A DNA stretch of 64,000 nt from Chamaecrista fasciculata (taxonomy: Eukaryota > Streptophyta > Magnoliopsida > Fabales > Fabaceae), in the NCBI GenBank assembly GCA_003254925.1, contig QANZ01007755.1:1418-65417 (forward strand). The letters are read 5' to 3'. The position numbers were made by a program, and so were the translations under genes. Positions 12,371 to 24,123 of the stretch are shown here, one piece after another. Under the pieces are notes generated by a model. That model saw only the letters and a program-made list of their open reading frames with translations, was not told the origin of the DNA and did not search any database. The first letter of the stretch is position 1. Each line of letters starts with the position of its first letter.

Positions 12371-13407
12371 TTGTTGGGTTTGGTTACTCCTTTGAAGGCC
12401 CATTCTCAAGTTCAGTCTAAAGGTTTTTCTTAGCAGCTGGTGCTTCATTATCTGAAGTAGAGTGGTGTTGAGAGTATACAAAAAAGTGTGAAGAGAAAGA
12501 AAAATGCAGAAGAGAGAGAGAGAGAAAACCTAGAAATTCATTTTCTCAGTCAACGGTCACTTCCAGCGAAATCCAACTGTGCAACCTTTTCCGATCAAGC
12601 TAAAATTTGGAGGGTATATTTTTGACATCCTAGTCTTGATATCCTACGGTCAGGTTTTTGATTGGAGCTTTGGTTTGATAGAAATGTATTTTTGAAATTT
12701 AAGGAGTGTCCTAGATATATTTTGTTGAGAGAATATTGCCCTAGATATATTTTGTAATGTCTTACAAAATTTGGGTACAAGAAGCACTAACAAAATCCCT
12801 AAAACAATATATTCAACTCATAAGCTTCCTCCAACAAATACCCAAATCTCCAAGCACAAATAAAGTTGAGACAACAAAGAAAACACACAAAAACAAAGCA
12901 TCAGTTCAAGAACCAATCGAAATACTTAAATCATCTCCACTAACAAAACTGACCGTAGGATATAAAGAATAGGATGTCTGAAACATAACCTCAAAATTTC
13001 AGCTCAATCGGAGAAGATCTGACCGTTGGATATTTCCGACAATGGACGTCGTTCAGGAAGTATGGATAGGACACTCCTTAAACTTCAAAAATCCATTTAT
13101 ATCCAACCAAAGCTCCAATCGAAAAACTGACCGTAGGATATCAATACTAGGGTGTCAAGAACATACCCTCCAAATTTCAGCTTGATCAGATAAGGTTACA
13201 CCGTTGAATTTTGCCAGAAGTGACCGCTGCCAGAGAAAATGAGTTTCTAGGTTTTTTCTCTCTCTCACTATGCGTTTTCTTTTCTCTCTTATTTCTTAGC
13301 TTAGCTTTCTACTCTACTCCATTTCAGAAATGAAACCCAAACTGTTGAGAAAACACTTTGGGCTGAACTTGAGAATGAACCTTCAAAGGAGTGACCAAGC
13401 CCAACAA
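12371..13407. mobile_element. Large fold-back element with ~350-bp arms
   Basis: The left end TTGTTGGGTTTGGTTACTCC is inverted at the right end (GAGTGACCAAGCCCAACAA). Arms of about 350 bp (roughly 12371-12730 and 13060-13407) match closely, including a GA-rich tract on the left and its CT-rich counterpart on the right. A block containing ACTGACCGTAGGATAT and AAATTTCAGCT occurs near 12945-13045 and again near 13120-13195, so one arm segment is also present as a direct repeat. No transposase. The 60-70-codon frames are arm sequence. Confidence 0.7.
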
Positions 13408-13579
13408 GTTTTTCCCTTCTATTTTTAAAAACTAAAAAATAAAGTTATTTTTAATATTTGAAAACAGAAAACAACAAAGAGATGTTCTGATTTCTGAAAA
13501 CAAAAAAAATTAAAGTGACTGTTGGCAATTCTGTAATTATTTACTCATGTCCAACTTGAGTCTCATTTATGATTTTGCG

Positions 13580-14219
13580 TAGGGGTGAGCAAACCAACTC
13601 GCCAACCTGCGAGCCCGCAGAAACCAAACCAATCCGTAGCTATGGGCTGGGTCGGTTCGGATTCGCGGGTTGGTTTGGGCTCAAAATTGCCAACCCGCAC
13701 ACTTGCGGATTCATAGTTTTTCAACTCAACCCAACCCGCGAGCTCGCATATAATTTTCTTTTATTTTTTAATTTATTTTTTATACATATTTATGTATTTT
13801 TATATAAATTTTGTATAATTTCTTATGTATTTATATTATTAGTTCTTTATAAATAAGATATTTTGATTTTAAAATTTACATAATTACATATATGTGTTAC
13901 ATTTACCTATGTTATGGAGTATGTTTTAATTGATTTATATTTATATATATAAAATCTATGTTTTTTTAACTTTTTTTTATGTGCAAGTTTTTTTAGTCAC
14001 TACTCACAAATTTATAATAATATTTTTTTGTTATGAAAAATTTTTTAAAAAAATTACTAACTCAACCCGCGGGTTCAACCCAACCCAACCCGCAACTCTA
14101 CGGGTTGGGTTGGTTCGGGTTAAGTTTTAAAAATTATAAAACCCAATCCAGCCCAACCCGCAGATTGATGTGCGGGTTGGGCTGGGATTTTCCCTCAACC
14201 CAGCCCGCGCTCACCCCTA
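13580..14219. mobile_element. hAT-type non-autonomous element, exact 8-bp TSD
   Basis: 640 bp bounded by TAGGGGTGAGC on the left and GCTCACCCCTA on the right. It is flanked by ATTTTGCG at 13572-13579 and ATTTTGCG at 14220-14227. Subterminal regions are rich in GGGTTGG/CCAACCC motifs; the core is AT-rich. TIR form and the 8-bp duplication fit the hAT superfamily. Three frames of 60-110 codons inside are repeat-derived. Confidence 0.85.
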
Positions 14220-14263
14220 ATTTTGCGTCTTGCGTTCTCGTTTCCTCTTCAAGCAAGTTTTTT

Positions 14264-14530
14264 TTTATGGCAAAACACCCTTTTGTGCCCCTAACGTTTG
14301 CAGTGATTTTCAGTTATGCCTCTAACGTTTCATTTTGTTCAGGCGTGCCCTCAATGTGAAACTAACGTTTCAATTATGCCCCCAATTTTGACTCAATGCC
14401 CATGTGGCAATTTTTTTTACTTGTGTCATTTTTTTGGTCTGACTTGAATACGTGGCATGATGACTGGACATTCCTATTTTTTCCCACCGTGGCATGATGA
14501 CTGGATTTACATTTTTGAACATAAAAATTG
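14264..14530. repeat. Partial fold-back arm (GTGCCCCTAACGTTT type)
   Basis: GTGCCCCTAACGTTTGCAGTG...CAGTTATGCC matches the outer arms of the element at 25107-25960, but no complete opposite arm is present. Contains a 17-bp direct repeat (GTGGCATGATGACTGGA) near 14453 and 14490. Probably a truncated member of that family. Confidence 0.45.
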
Positions 14531-14662
14531 AGTAAACTAGCAAATCAGTCCCTGTATTTACATTTTTCATCATCTTCATTCATTTTAGTCCCAAATCCTC
14601 AAAATAAAATTGTAAAGTGTCCCAAAACTCTTCCAAACATTTCAATTTAATCCTTAAAAGTA

Positions 14663-14830
14663 TTAAAAACCCTAAAACCTAAACTCTAAACCTTAAAACT
14701 ATAAACCCTAAACTCTAAAATTCTAAACCCTAAAACCCTAAAAAATCTAATTTAGTCCTTAAAAATATTAAAAACCCAAAACCCCAACACCCCAAACTTC
14801 AAACCCCAAATCCCTAAACTCTAAAACTTA
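14663..14830. repeat. Degenerate interstitial telomere-like repeat
   Basis: Repeated AAACCCTAAA/AAACCTAAACTCTAAA units, variants of the plant telomeric heptamer CCCTAAA, followed by AAACCCC variants. The array is short and degenerate, so it is interstitial rather than a chromosome end. Confidence 0.6.
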
Positions 14831-14834
14831 TTTT

Positions 14835-15045
14835 TTCTTTGATCTTCATCTTCATCTTCTCTTCTCATACAAAATTTTTTTTTTTCTAATCTTCATATTT
14901 TCAGATTAAATTTTTTGTTTCTAATTTTCATCCTCATCTTCATCATTATCATCATCATCTTCATCTTCATCTTCATCTTCATCTTCATCTTCCCATTTCC
15001 GGAATCTTCCAACATCATCATCATCTTCATCATCTTCATTGCATT
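14835..15045. repeat. CTTCAT/CATCAT microsatellite
   Basis: Long runs of CTTCAT hexamers and CATCAT trimers. The open frames here code for Met/Lys repeats and are not genes. Confidence 0.8.
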
Positions 15046-15267
15046 TTCCAACATCCCATTTCCGGTAAGCGAAGCACGAGATCCTTGACCAGATCTGCAA
15101 CCTTCTGCTGGTCTTCTTCTTCCTCCATTTCGCTCTCCATCATCTCCGACGGCCTCCAAACCCAGAAATCAAACCCAGAAGATGAAGTGGGTTTCGATTT
15201 TGATTTCGATTTCAAGGTTGTTTCGCCGGAAGATGAAGATGAAGATGAAGTGGGTCTTTTCGTTTGA
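15046..15267. other. GC-richer block, possible gene fragment
   Basis: Sequence with more balanced base composition than its surroundings, including CCATTTCCGG repeated at 14993 and 15056 and a Phe/Asp-rich frame at 15085-15267. No protein family was recognised. It may be a captured or decayed exon, or simply repeat-derived. Confidence 0.25.
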
Positions 15268-15659
15268 AAATAGATAAAAATTTATTTTAGAAAATCAAGT
15301 GAAACAGGCCCTTACATTCTCAAGAATAATTTAATCCAATGAAATTGTAATTTTTTAATCTCATCTAAGGGGTAAGATTATTCTAAATTTCTAATCTCAT
15401 AAAATGAGATTATTTTGATCTAAGTAATAAATGATTAAATTACCCTCATCAAATTTAATTAATTTTTATTCTGCAAACCCCTTTTATTAGTTATGTTTTG
15501 AATGGTGATTTTTTAAAATTATTTTAAAGAATTATGAAAATTATGTTTTAAATTAGTATTTTTCAATGAAATTATTATTATAGAAGTATTTTGTATAATA
15601 TAGAGATCAAGTACAATTATTTTAAAATATTCACATGAATTTTATAATTAAAGAATATA

Positions 15660-16834
15660 GGCCAAAGTGCGAATTTGGTCCTGTAACTTTGCTCCAGTTT
15701 CCAAATCAGTCCTATAACTTTTTTTGTCTCGAATTTGGTCCTATATCTTTGCTCTAGGTCCCAAATCAGTCCTATATCTTTTTTTGTCTTAGTCTTGGTC
15801 CCATATGTTTTGAAAACCTCCCACCGTTAGTCCTCCGTCTATTTTAAATTACAGTTTAGTCCTGAAAACTTCAAGTCCCTTTCACTTTAGTCCTTAACTA
15901 TCAAAATGAAAGAGAAAGAGCATCCTTGAAGATTCTCAAACCTTATATCTTGGTTCCTAATCCATGAATTCTACATGAAATGGAATAGGAATGCAAAAAC
16001 AACACAAATTAAAGCAAACGATAGAGGGACCAAAACTGAAAATGCAAAAAATTTAAAACCCACCGGAAAATGCCCCAAACTCGCTGGAAAACATACGGAA
16101 ATCCCCGAGAAACTTAAGAACTCATTCAAAAACCTCAATTCTCACTGAAATCTCACTCAAATAATCACCCTCAAATGCTTTAAAAGAATTTTTGAAAATC
16201 CAAACTTTTGAGGAGGGAGGTGATAGAAGAAATGTAAGGGATTTCAGAACTTCTCTCTCGGAATCACCAAATATAAGGGAATCTTCTATCAAATCCCTCC
16301 TCAAAAGTTTGGATTTTCGAAAATTCTTTCTTAAAGCATTTGAGGGTGATTTTTTGAGTGAGATTTCACTGAGAATTGGGATTTTTAGATGAGTTCTTGA
16401 GTTTCTCGGCGATTTCCGTACGTTTTCTGGTGGGTTTTAAATTTTCTGCGTTTTCAGTTTTGGTCCCTCTGTCATTTTCTTTTAATTTGTGTTTTTTTTG
16501 TATTTCTATTCCATTTCATGAAGAACTCATGGATTAGGGACCAAGATGTAAGGTTTGAGAATCTTCAGGGATACTCTTTCACTTTCATTCTGATAATCAA
16601 GGACTAAAGTGAAAGGGACTTGAAGTTTTCAGGACTAAACTGTAATTTAAAATAGACGGAGGACTAACGGTGGGAGGTTTTCAAAACATATGAGACCAAA
16701 ACTAAGACAAAAAAAGATATAGGACTGATTTGGGACTTGGAGCAATGATACAGGACCAATTTCGAGACAAAAAAAGTTATAGGACTGATTTGGGAACTTA
16801 AGCAAAATTACAAGACCAAATTCGCACATTGGCC
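15660..16834. mobile_element. 1.2-kb near-complete hairpin element
   Basis: Left end GGCCAAAGTGCGAATTTGG; right end CCAAATTCGCACATTGGCC. The arms continue almost to the centre (about 16200-16290): for example AAACCCACCGGAAAATG near 16060 is answered by TTTTCTGGTGGGTTTT near 16425, and CTTTTGAGGAGGGA near 16207 by TCCCTCCTCAAAAG near 16293. So over 500 bp on each side can pair. No transposase; frames of about 60 codons on both strands are arm sequence. Confidence 0.75.
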
Positions 16835-17486
16835 AAAATATATATATACATATATTAGAAAAAGGATTGTAATTTTCTCATGGGTTAAAATTATTTCTGG
16901 GCCAATGCTTGTTGCCTGTTTTGCTTCGTTCTTACACAACAGTTAGGCGTTAGCCCATAAGCTTTTGAGTTTTCGCCATTAGGCCCATCAGATTTGTTGC
17001 TCTTTTAAGTTTTAACTTTTAACCCAACTTCTGCCTAAAACTAAAACTAAAATTTAAATTTAAGAGAGAACTCTGACAAAAAAAAAATTAGGAGAAAACA
17101 GCAAGTCAATTCAAATATTTTAAATTAGTCTTCAGACTGTAAAGTGAATTTCATTTAAGTCTTAAAAATATATTTTATTCCGAAACAATCCTCAAATTAT
17201 CAAATTGTTTTACTATTAATTAAGTCCTAGTGTATAAATTATGTCAATTTCTTCTGGTCCTAGAGAGCAGAAAAAAAATAAAAAAAATGTGTCATTTTTA
17301 AAAAGTCTTTTTCTCTCTCTTCTATTAGAAAATTTTGATGGAATTGATATTAGGCCAATAATTAGAATAAAAATAATAATTTAAAGATCACCTCAGAACT
17401 AAAAAATGATTTTAAGATTAAAAATTAAGAAATTGAATTAGACATTGAGGGGTCGAAGTATCGATTTGAGGTTCAATAATTTAACT

Positions 17487-17707
17487 GGAGCCAATTGTAC
17501 TCTTAAATACCTTTCAATTTTAAGGTATAATTGACAAAAAAAAAATTAGAGGTATAATTGACTCATAAAAACTTTGAAAGTATAAGTGAAAGTGATTTCA
17601 TACTTTGGGGTATAATTGATAAAAAATAAACTTTGAAGTTACAACTAAAAATGATTGTATATTTTAATAGTACCTACTACCTAGAGAGGTAAGAGTACTT
17701 TTGCCTA
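17487..17707. repeat. Small fold-back repeat (GGTATAATTGAC type)
   Basis: AATTGTACTCTTAAATACC on the left is answered by GGTAAGAGTACTTTTGCC on the right, with GGTATAATTGA motifs between. It resembles the inner element at 22436-22845. Confidence 0.45.
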
Positions 17708-17732
17708 TTTCAAATATAATATATATATGTAT

Positions 17733-18332
17733 CAGTGTTGTCATAATCGAATCGGACAAAGACTCGGACAAGTGTTCGGTTCACGGTCTGATCGGTTGAA
17801 TCGGTCGAACTATCGGTCGGACCGGATGACGCAATAAATAATTATTTTTAATATATTAAATATAAATCCTCTATATTTTTTTTTGGGTCTAAGAGATGCA
17901 TTAAATCTATTAATAAATACATCTCTTTATGCAAATAATATAACTTTTCTCTCCACAACTAGAGATCATGGACTAACTATTTTTTCAAGCAAGTAAATGG
18001 ACTAAATGCATCTTAAACAAGATCTCATAAGTCATAAACTCATAATAATCAAATTCAACATGTCAACTGTGAAGTTTCAAGTTCATCACACAAAAATTTA
18101 AAGTTCAAAAGTACAAAATCCAAAAAAAAAACGTAAATCTGACCCAGTATAAAAAAAAAAACATTGAGAACCGCCGATTTGGTCCGGCGGTTGGATCCGA
18201 GTTTCCGGTTCTTGGCCGATTATTTCCGGTCCAATCCAATCTAACTATCATTTTGGTTCAAATGGTTGAACCAACTCGCTTATCTCTTCGGCTAGCGGTC
18301 CGACCGGCCGGTCCGGTCCGGTTTTCACAACA
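17733..18332. mobile_element. hAT-like element with GGTCCGG-rich ends
   Basis: Left end CAGTGTTGTCATAATCG; right end GGTCCGGTTTTCACAACA. Subterminal regions are packed with CGGTC/GACCGG motifs around an AT-rich core. The end motif CAGTGTTGT is a common plant hAT-type terminus. The right terminus is eroded and no clean duplication was found. Confidence 0.55.
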
Positions 18333-18704
18333 ATAATATATATATATATATAAGTTTTTTTGGTAAATATATATATATATATATAATTATAAAATATTTT
18401 AAGACCATATTTAAATGCAATTTGGAAATTTAGAAAGATGAGGTATAAATGATGGTTATGGTATCGAGAAGAAAGGGAAACAAAAAAGCATATCCTGATG
18501 TGAAACCGACAGAGATGTACATGCTAGTCTCATCCAAAGATTTCCTAATGCCAATCTTACCCAATCCTTCTGCTAATTCTAACTAGCTTTTTTTGAAAAA
18601 AAGAAATAAATAATAAAAAATCTCACTAACTTTGTTTACTATTTTACTACTACCTTCCTCACTCTATTGCTTTTCCAATATAATTAACCGTCCTTTCAAA
18701 ATTT
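18333..18704. other. Spacer, no gene seen
   Basis: Includes two (AT)n runs near 18337-18385, then AT-rich sequence with no open frame of interest. Confidence 0.4.
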
Positions 18705-18866
18705 GTTTTAGGACATATGTTAAGGTTTCTTTTGATTGGTCAAGTGAGTTTTCAAATATTAAAAATTACCTTTTAAATAAATTTTCATAAATTTTAAGAT
18801 ATGAAATGCTCTATTAATCAATCAGAAGAAACCTTAAAATGTGTCCTTGGGCATATGTTAGATAAA
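18705..18866. mobile_element. MITE family M, copy A
   Basis: Inverted ends GGACATATGTTAAGG and CCTTGGGCATATGTTAG. Inner inverted repeats AAGGTTTCTTTTGATTGGT and AATCAGAAGAAACCTT. About 160 bp. Shared with copies at 21957, 47584 and 55346. Confidence 0.65.
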
Positions 18867-20635
18867 TCCTATAATTAATATATCTTTCTTTTGCCAGCAA
18901 TATGATTAATATATCTTCCGTGATCATTCTTTAATCAACAACATATATATAGCATAAACAGTTAACTTTGTATTAAGTAGGTGATGAATGTGTAAGAGAA
19001 CTTGATTTGTTTAATTCATAACTCCTCTTATAAAATAAAATTGAAATGCATTAAGTTTTTTTAAAAAGAATTTTTATTTTAATTTATATAAAATTAAAAA
19101 AAAACGCTTTCTTAGATTTGTAGTTTTGTGTGGAAAATCATTTTATTAATAGTTTTATTTAAAAATGTATTTTCTTAAATGAATAACTTAACCAACAAAT
19201 CTTTCATAAAATAAAAAGTTTAAAGAATTTTAGAATCATTTAAAAAATTTAGAATTTTTTTTCTTACAATAACCTTAAATTGGTCACGAATGTCTTAGAT
19301 AGATTTTAAATTAGTCTTAAATATTTTAATTATTTTAAATTGATTATATATATTTTTATAATTTTTTAAATTAGTTTCAAATTAATAATATTTCTCGTCT
19401 CAAGTTCAAATATGAACTATGAATTGCTTTTAGTGAGTATTTTCTATATCAAATTCAAGTCATCAACAAATGAGATCAAATCGAATCCTAAAAGTGAGTC
19501 ACTAGTTATACAATCAAACTAACAAAATTATGTGTTAACTCTTGAATAATTATTTTTTTTATCTAATTGAAACTATTAACAAATGAGGTCAAATTAAATC
19601 ATGTAGTTAAATTTGACACTAATTTTAAAAAATATAAAAATATATAAAATCAATTTAAAATAAATAAAATAGTTAGTATTAATTTAAAATCACCATATAC
19701 ATTTGAGATTTTGACCCAAACAAAACATAAAGATATTGATATTGAAAAGTAGAGATTAGATCATAGAGTTGAATGAATATGAATATTATTTATTGTTATT
19801 TGAGGCGATATGAAATTAAGGATGAGAGATTTAAAAGAGGAAGAATTAAGAGTAAAATGACAATTGATAAAGACAAAAAAAGAGTGAAAGAGGCAGAGAT
19901 AGTACCACGCGTTACCACAAAGTAATGCCTAATGAATGAGTAATGACACTGGCGGCACCATGCCAACCTTTTTCCTTAACCCTCCTCTCTTCTCTTATAC
20001 ACCTACTTCCCCTACCTATATAATTACATATATTATATTCCTTTTCATTACATATTATTCTTAATTTCCTAAACCTGTATAAATATATTTAAAAAGATTT
20101 TATTTTTAAAAGAATTAAACTAATAATTTGACTGTTTTTTTTAAAGAAGAAAGTGAGGTGAGTCGGCTTGGGAGGCTTACTAATATGAGAATATGCTTCA
20201 AGCTCTATGAGTGTTTATAGAGGTAATTGCACATCGTTTACCAACAAAATTCTCACATCGACAACAGAATTTGAACTTACGATCTTAATTTCTCCTCCAT
20301 TGTGCAGAAATCGTACCCTATCTCCACATTCTTGCGAACCCTATCTCTCATTCTCGCAATTTTCTTTCATTCTCGAACCTTAATCCTCAGAAATTAGAAA
20401 TTGGGTATGTGGAAATGGATCACGTGAGTTGCATATTGTTCTAATTCCGTTAATTTTGAATGAAAATACCTCCTAGAACCCTTTTTGTTAATAGAGCAAA
20501 TTACACGCCCTTATTTGTCACTTTTTAAATCATATGGAGCCTTTATGTTGATGGATCAAACCACATGGACTTTCTGTATAATTTATCATTTTAAAAATGT
20601 AATTTACATATATATTTTAATTTTTAAAAATTATG
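18867..20635. other. AT-rich spacer with family L copy
   Basis: No gene. From about 19265 to 19705 there is a family L repeat copy: TTAAATTGGTCACGAATG on the left, then AAATGAGATCAAATCGAATCC and AAATGAGGTCAAATTAAATC in direct order. A TC-rich stretch with TATATAA near 19980-20030 looks promoter-like but nothing follows it. Confidence 0.45.
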
Positions 20636-20644
20636 TAAATAATA

Positions 20645-21166
20645 GGCCTAAGTGCAATTTTGGTCCCTTAACTTTCGCAAAGGTCTCAATTTGGTCCCCT
20701 AACTTTTTTTGTTGCAATTTTGGTCCCCTAACTTTCGTAAAGGTCTCAATTTGGTCCCCTAACTTTTTTTTGTTGCACTTTTAGTCCCCTAACATTTGAA
20801 AGCGTCTCACTGTTGGTCCCAAGTGCACTTTTTCCATCCATTATCTGCCATTAGTGCTGATCTGGCAGGCTGAGTTGGCCGATGACGTGACAAATATGGG
20901 TGAAATGGATTAAAAAATGACCATTATGCGGAGACGTTTTCATGACTTGGAAATGCACTTGGGACCAATAGTGAGACGTTTTCAAGAGTTAGGGGACCAA
21001 AATTGCAACAAAAAAAGTTAGGGGACCAAATTGAGACCTTTGCGAAAGTTAGGGGACCAAATTGAGACCTTTGCGAAAGTTAAGGGACCAAAATTGTAAC
21101 AAAAAAAGTTAAGGGACCAAATTGAGACCTTTGCAAAAGTTAGGGGACCAAAATTGCACTTAAGCC
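20645..21166. mobile_element. MULE-type fold-back element, exact 9-bp TSD
   Basis: 522 bp from GGCCTAAGTGCAATTTTGG to CCAAAATTGCACTTAAGCC, flanked on both sides by TAAATAATA (20636-20644 and 21167-21175). Each arm contains several tandem variants of GGTCCCCTAACTTT / AAAGTTAGGGGACC. The exact 9-bp duplication points to a Mutator-type origin. Non-coding. Confidence 0.8.
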
Positions 21167-21175
21167 TAAATAATA

Positions 21176-21956
21176 TAGTGTAATTTACTTTAATTTATTT
21201 TATAAAAATTAACTTTTAAGATGAAAAAATTAAAATATATTAATTTTATAATTTTAAAAATTAAAAATTAAAAATATAAAATAAACTCTCAAAAAATTAA
21301 ATTATTAAGTCATTTAGTTTTTAAAAGTTCATTTAAGAGCAATGTAGGTGTATATATTGGATATATGATATATGTGCCTTGGTTAACTAGCAAGTAATAG
21401 GAAGACCCCAGCAATTATATTGGACACGAAGTACACACACATCACATCACACTCTTGTGAATTGTGATGGCTTCAGCTTCAGTTTCGATGCATGTTTAGG
21501 GTTTATTTATAACATTATATATGTTAATTAATTTGCTTTTCTTTGTCTAATGAAGAAGGCTTTCTTTGGCGTATGGAAAACGTCTAAATATATAAAATAA
21601 TGGTGCTTATATTATATATGATTATGACTAGCTATCGAAACATTGATTTGAATTACTGCAAATACACAAACATGAAACATGGATGGATATGGAGAAGAAG
21701 GGTCGACGTGTCACGTGTGTTGTGACTTGTGAATGATATGATCTTCTTGTCTTTTTTCCTCATTACAAAATGATCCTCTTGTCTGTATCTTCATGATGAT
21801 GATTGATGAAAGATATATCTGATATACAAATAGTGTAATGTAACCCTAGCTAGGCACTCATGTATGTCTCTCTATAATATATTGTATATTATTATAATTA
21901 TGTGAGGGTGACTTCGATCTATATATGTCACGTACTGAAGTTTTATGAAATTCAAC
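21176..21956. other. Spacer, no gene seen
   Basis: AT-rich. CGACGTGTCACGTGT near 21703 contains overlapping ACGTG cores of the kind bound by plant bZIP factors, but no gene is adjacent. Confidence 0.35.
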
Positions 21957-22130
21957 TCTAACATGTATTTTTAGAGTACATTTTAAGGATTTTTTTATTA
22001 ATTAGTAGAGTATCTCATATCTTAAAATCTATGAAAATTCATTTAAAAGATAATTTTTAATATTTAAAAATTCACTTAACTAATCAAAAGATAATTTTAT
22101 TGGATCCTTCTAATATGTGTCTTAAGGACC
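21957..22130. mobile_element. MITE family M, copy B
   Basis: Contains TCTAACATGTATTTTTAG on the left and TCTAATATGTGTCTTAAGG on the right, with the family core GAGTATCTCATATCTTAAAA and ATCTATGAAAATTCATTT. Diverged from copies C and D. Confidence 0.6.
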
Positions 22131-22254
22131 CAATAAAATAATAGTGGGACAATCAAAATTCAAATAATTTAAAGTGAAAGAGAAATGAAAAGTTGGAAGT
22201 AGAAATAAAAAAGGACTAAGCTACATTAGAATATGTTATAAATTAAAAAAAAAA

Positions 22255-23045
22255 GGCAAAAAGTATCATTTTCGTTCATAAACTTTACACTAATTTTTGA
22301 TTTTGTTCTCAAGATTTATTTACTTTCAATTTTGTTTCTTAAAATTTTATATTTTAATCGATTTTATTTTTTATCTAACTAAAATCAAATATAAATAAAA
22401 AATTCTAAGTAGCTGAGAACATAAAATATAAAATGGTAAAAGTGTTATTGGTACCGCCAAAGTATGCGATTATTTTCAACAATACCCTCGAAACTTTTTT
22501 GGGTCCATTGTACCCTCAAAGTATGGGGTTAATTTCATTTATGCCCCCAATGTTTTTTTAGTCAATTATACCTTTAATATTTCACATTTGAGTCATTTGT
22601 ACCCTAAATACCTCTCAATTTGAGGGTATAGATGTAAAATAATTGACACAAAAATAAAAGATTGAGAGTACAATTGATACAACAAAGAGAAGATTGTCGG
22701 TATAATTGAATTAAAAAAAAAATTGGGGGTATAACTAAATTTGACCTCATACTTTCGGGATACAATTGACCAAAAAAAGACTTTAGGGGTATAACTGAAA
22801 ATAACCGCATATTTTGAAGGTATCAAGATTACTTTTGACATATAAAATAGATAGCAAAAAAATCCTAAGTCAGATTAAAAAATATGATAGAGCATATCGT
22901 TAATTTATTAAAAGAAGTTAGTCGTCAAATGATACAATCGACTAAAATGTAAAATTGTATAGATAAATTAACAGTGCACAAATATTAGGGATGAAATCGA
23001 AAATTAAAATAAAATTTAGAGACTAGGAGGACATTTTTGCCAAAA
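22255..23045. repeat. Nested fold-back repeats
   Basis: The outer arms (GGCAAAAAGTATCATTTTCG near 22255; GGAGGACATTTTTGCC near 23028) enclose an inner element at about 22436-22845. The inner ends are TGGTACCGCCAAAGTATG and TTTGAAGGTATCAAG, with arms of ATGCCCCCAATG / GGGGGTATAA type. The inner element appears to have inserted into the outer. Frames of 68-82 codons at 22593-22841 are arm sequence. Confidence 0.55.
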
Positions 23046-23145
23046 AATACATATATGATATTCCCATTTCTCTTTTTTATTTCTGCTTCATAGGATGATG
23101 GATTGCCTTTGAGTAGTGATCGTATCTTTGATTATGTGAAAGAAG

Positions 23146-23583
23146 TAGGGATGAAAATTTGGGTGGATATCTAGGATACTCGTCTGAATCTACCCATAAA
23201 AAATATCTTATATCTGTCGGATACCGGATATTGAATAAGTTACGGGTATTGAAAAATAAAAAATCAACTATCCGGTACCCGTCTGAAATGAAATGAACGG
23301 ATATTTAGGGTATCTAGTATCCCCTATAATATAAATATTTTATTATATTTTATACATTTTTTATTATATTTTTAATTAATTTATTTTAATTAACGGATAT
23401 TGGGTATCAGATATCGGATATATCCAATTTTTGAATTAGGATATCGTATCCTATATCCATTATTTTTGGGTATTTCAGATATTTAGGGTATCCGTGATGA
23501 GATACCAAATATCGGATACGGATATTGGAGAGAATAAACGGATAGTGATAAAATGACCGGATACCCACCCCTTGTCATCCCTA
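23146..23583. mobile_element. TIR element with GGGTATCC/GGATACC arms
   Basis: Ends TAGGGATGA and TCATCCCTA. Subterminal sequence is rich in GGATAT/ATATCC motifs. A related element, split by a solo LTR, lies at about 52265-54905, and a similar one at 62225-62692. End form suggests hAT; no duplication could be recognised. Confidence 0.55.
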
Positions 23584-23621
23584 TTAATTCCCACTTGCCC
23601 TACGTGTATATAAAAAAAATA

Positions 23622-24123
23622 GGGTAAAATATATTTTAGTCCTATATATTTGAGAGAGTTTCAATTTACCCTCCTCTTTTGGTAATTAAAACTGATCCTA
23701 CATGTTTCTAGAAAATTCTTATTTTTTAATCACAATAACTGAATATGATCACATCTCTGATATCTCGTTTCAAGTTTGAATATGATGTTTGATTTGAGTT
23801 TACGAATTGTTTTGACAAGCCTTTTCTCTATTTAATTGGTATCGTCAACAAAAAAAATATCAAATCGAGTTTATTTTATGATTAAAATGAGTGAAGTTGG
23901 TTATATCTTTTCCGGCCACGAGTTTGAATCATGAGTTACTCTTAACGAATCTTTATAGTTTATTTTGTTTAATTGGAACTTTCAATAAATGAGGCCAATT
24001 CTCAAAAATAGGGTTTGAGACCAAAAAATAAAAAATTTTGAAACATGTAGCAACGAAAAAAATAATAAATGGTTAGATTGAAACTTACCCAAAATATATA
24101 GGGTCAAAAGTGGAATTTAGTAA
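23622..24123. repeat. Family L fold-back repeat (copy)
   Basis: Left GGGTAAAATATATTTTAGTCC and right TATATAGGGTCAAAAGTGG are inverted partners. The interior shows the family L blocks (TCTCGTTTCAAGTTTGAATATGA; GTTATATCTTTTCCGGCC). Confidence 0.55.

Noticed and set aside
14663..14830. True telomere
   Set aside because: The units are degenerate, the tract is short, and ordinary chromosomal sequence continues on both sides.
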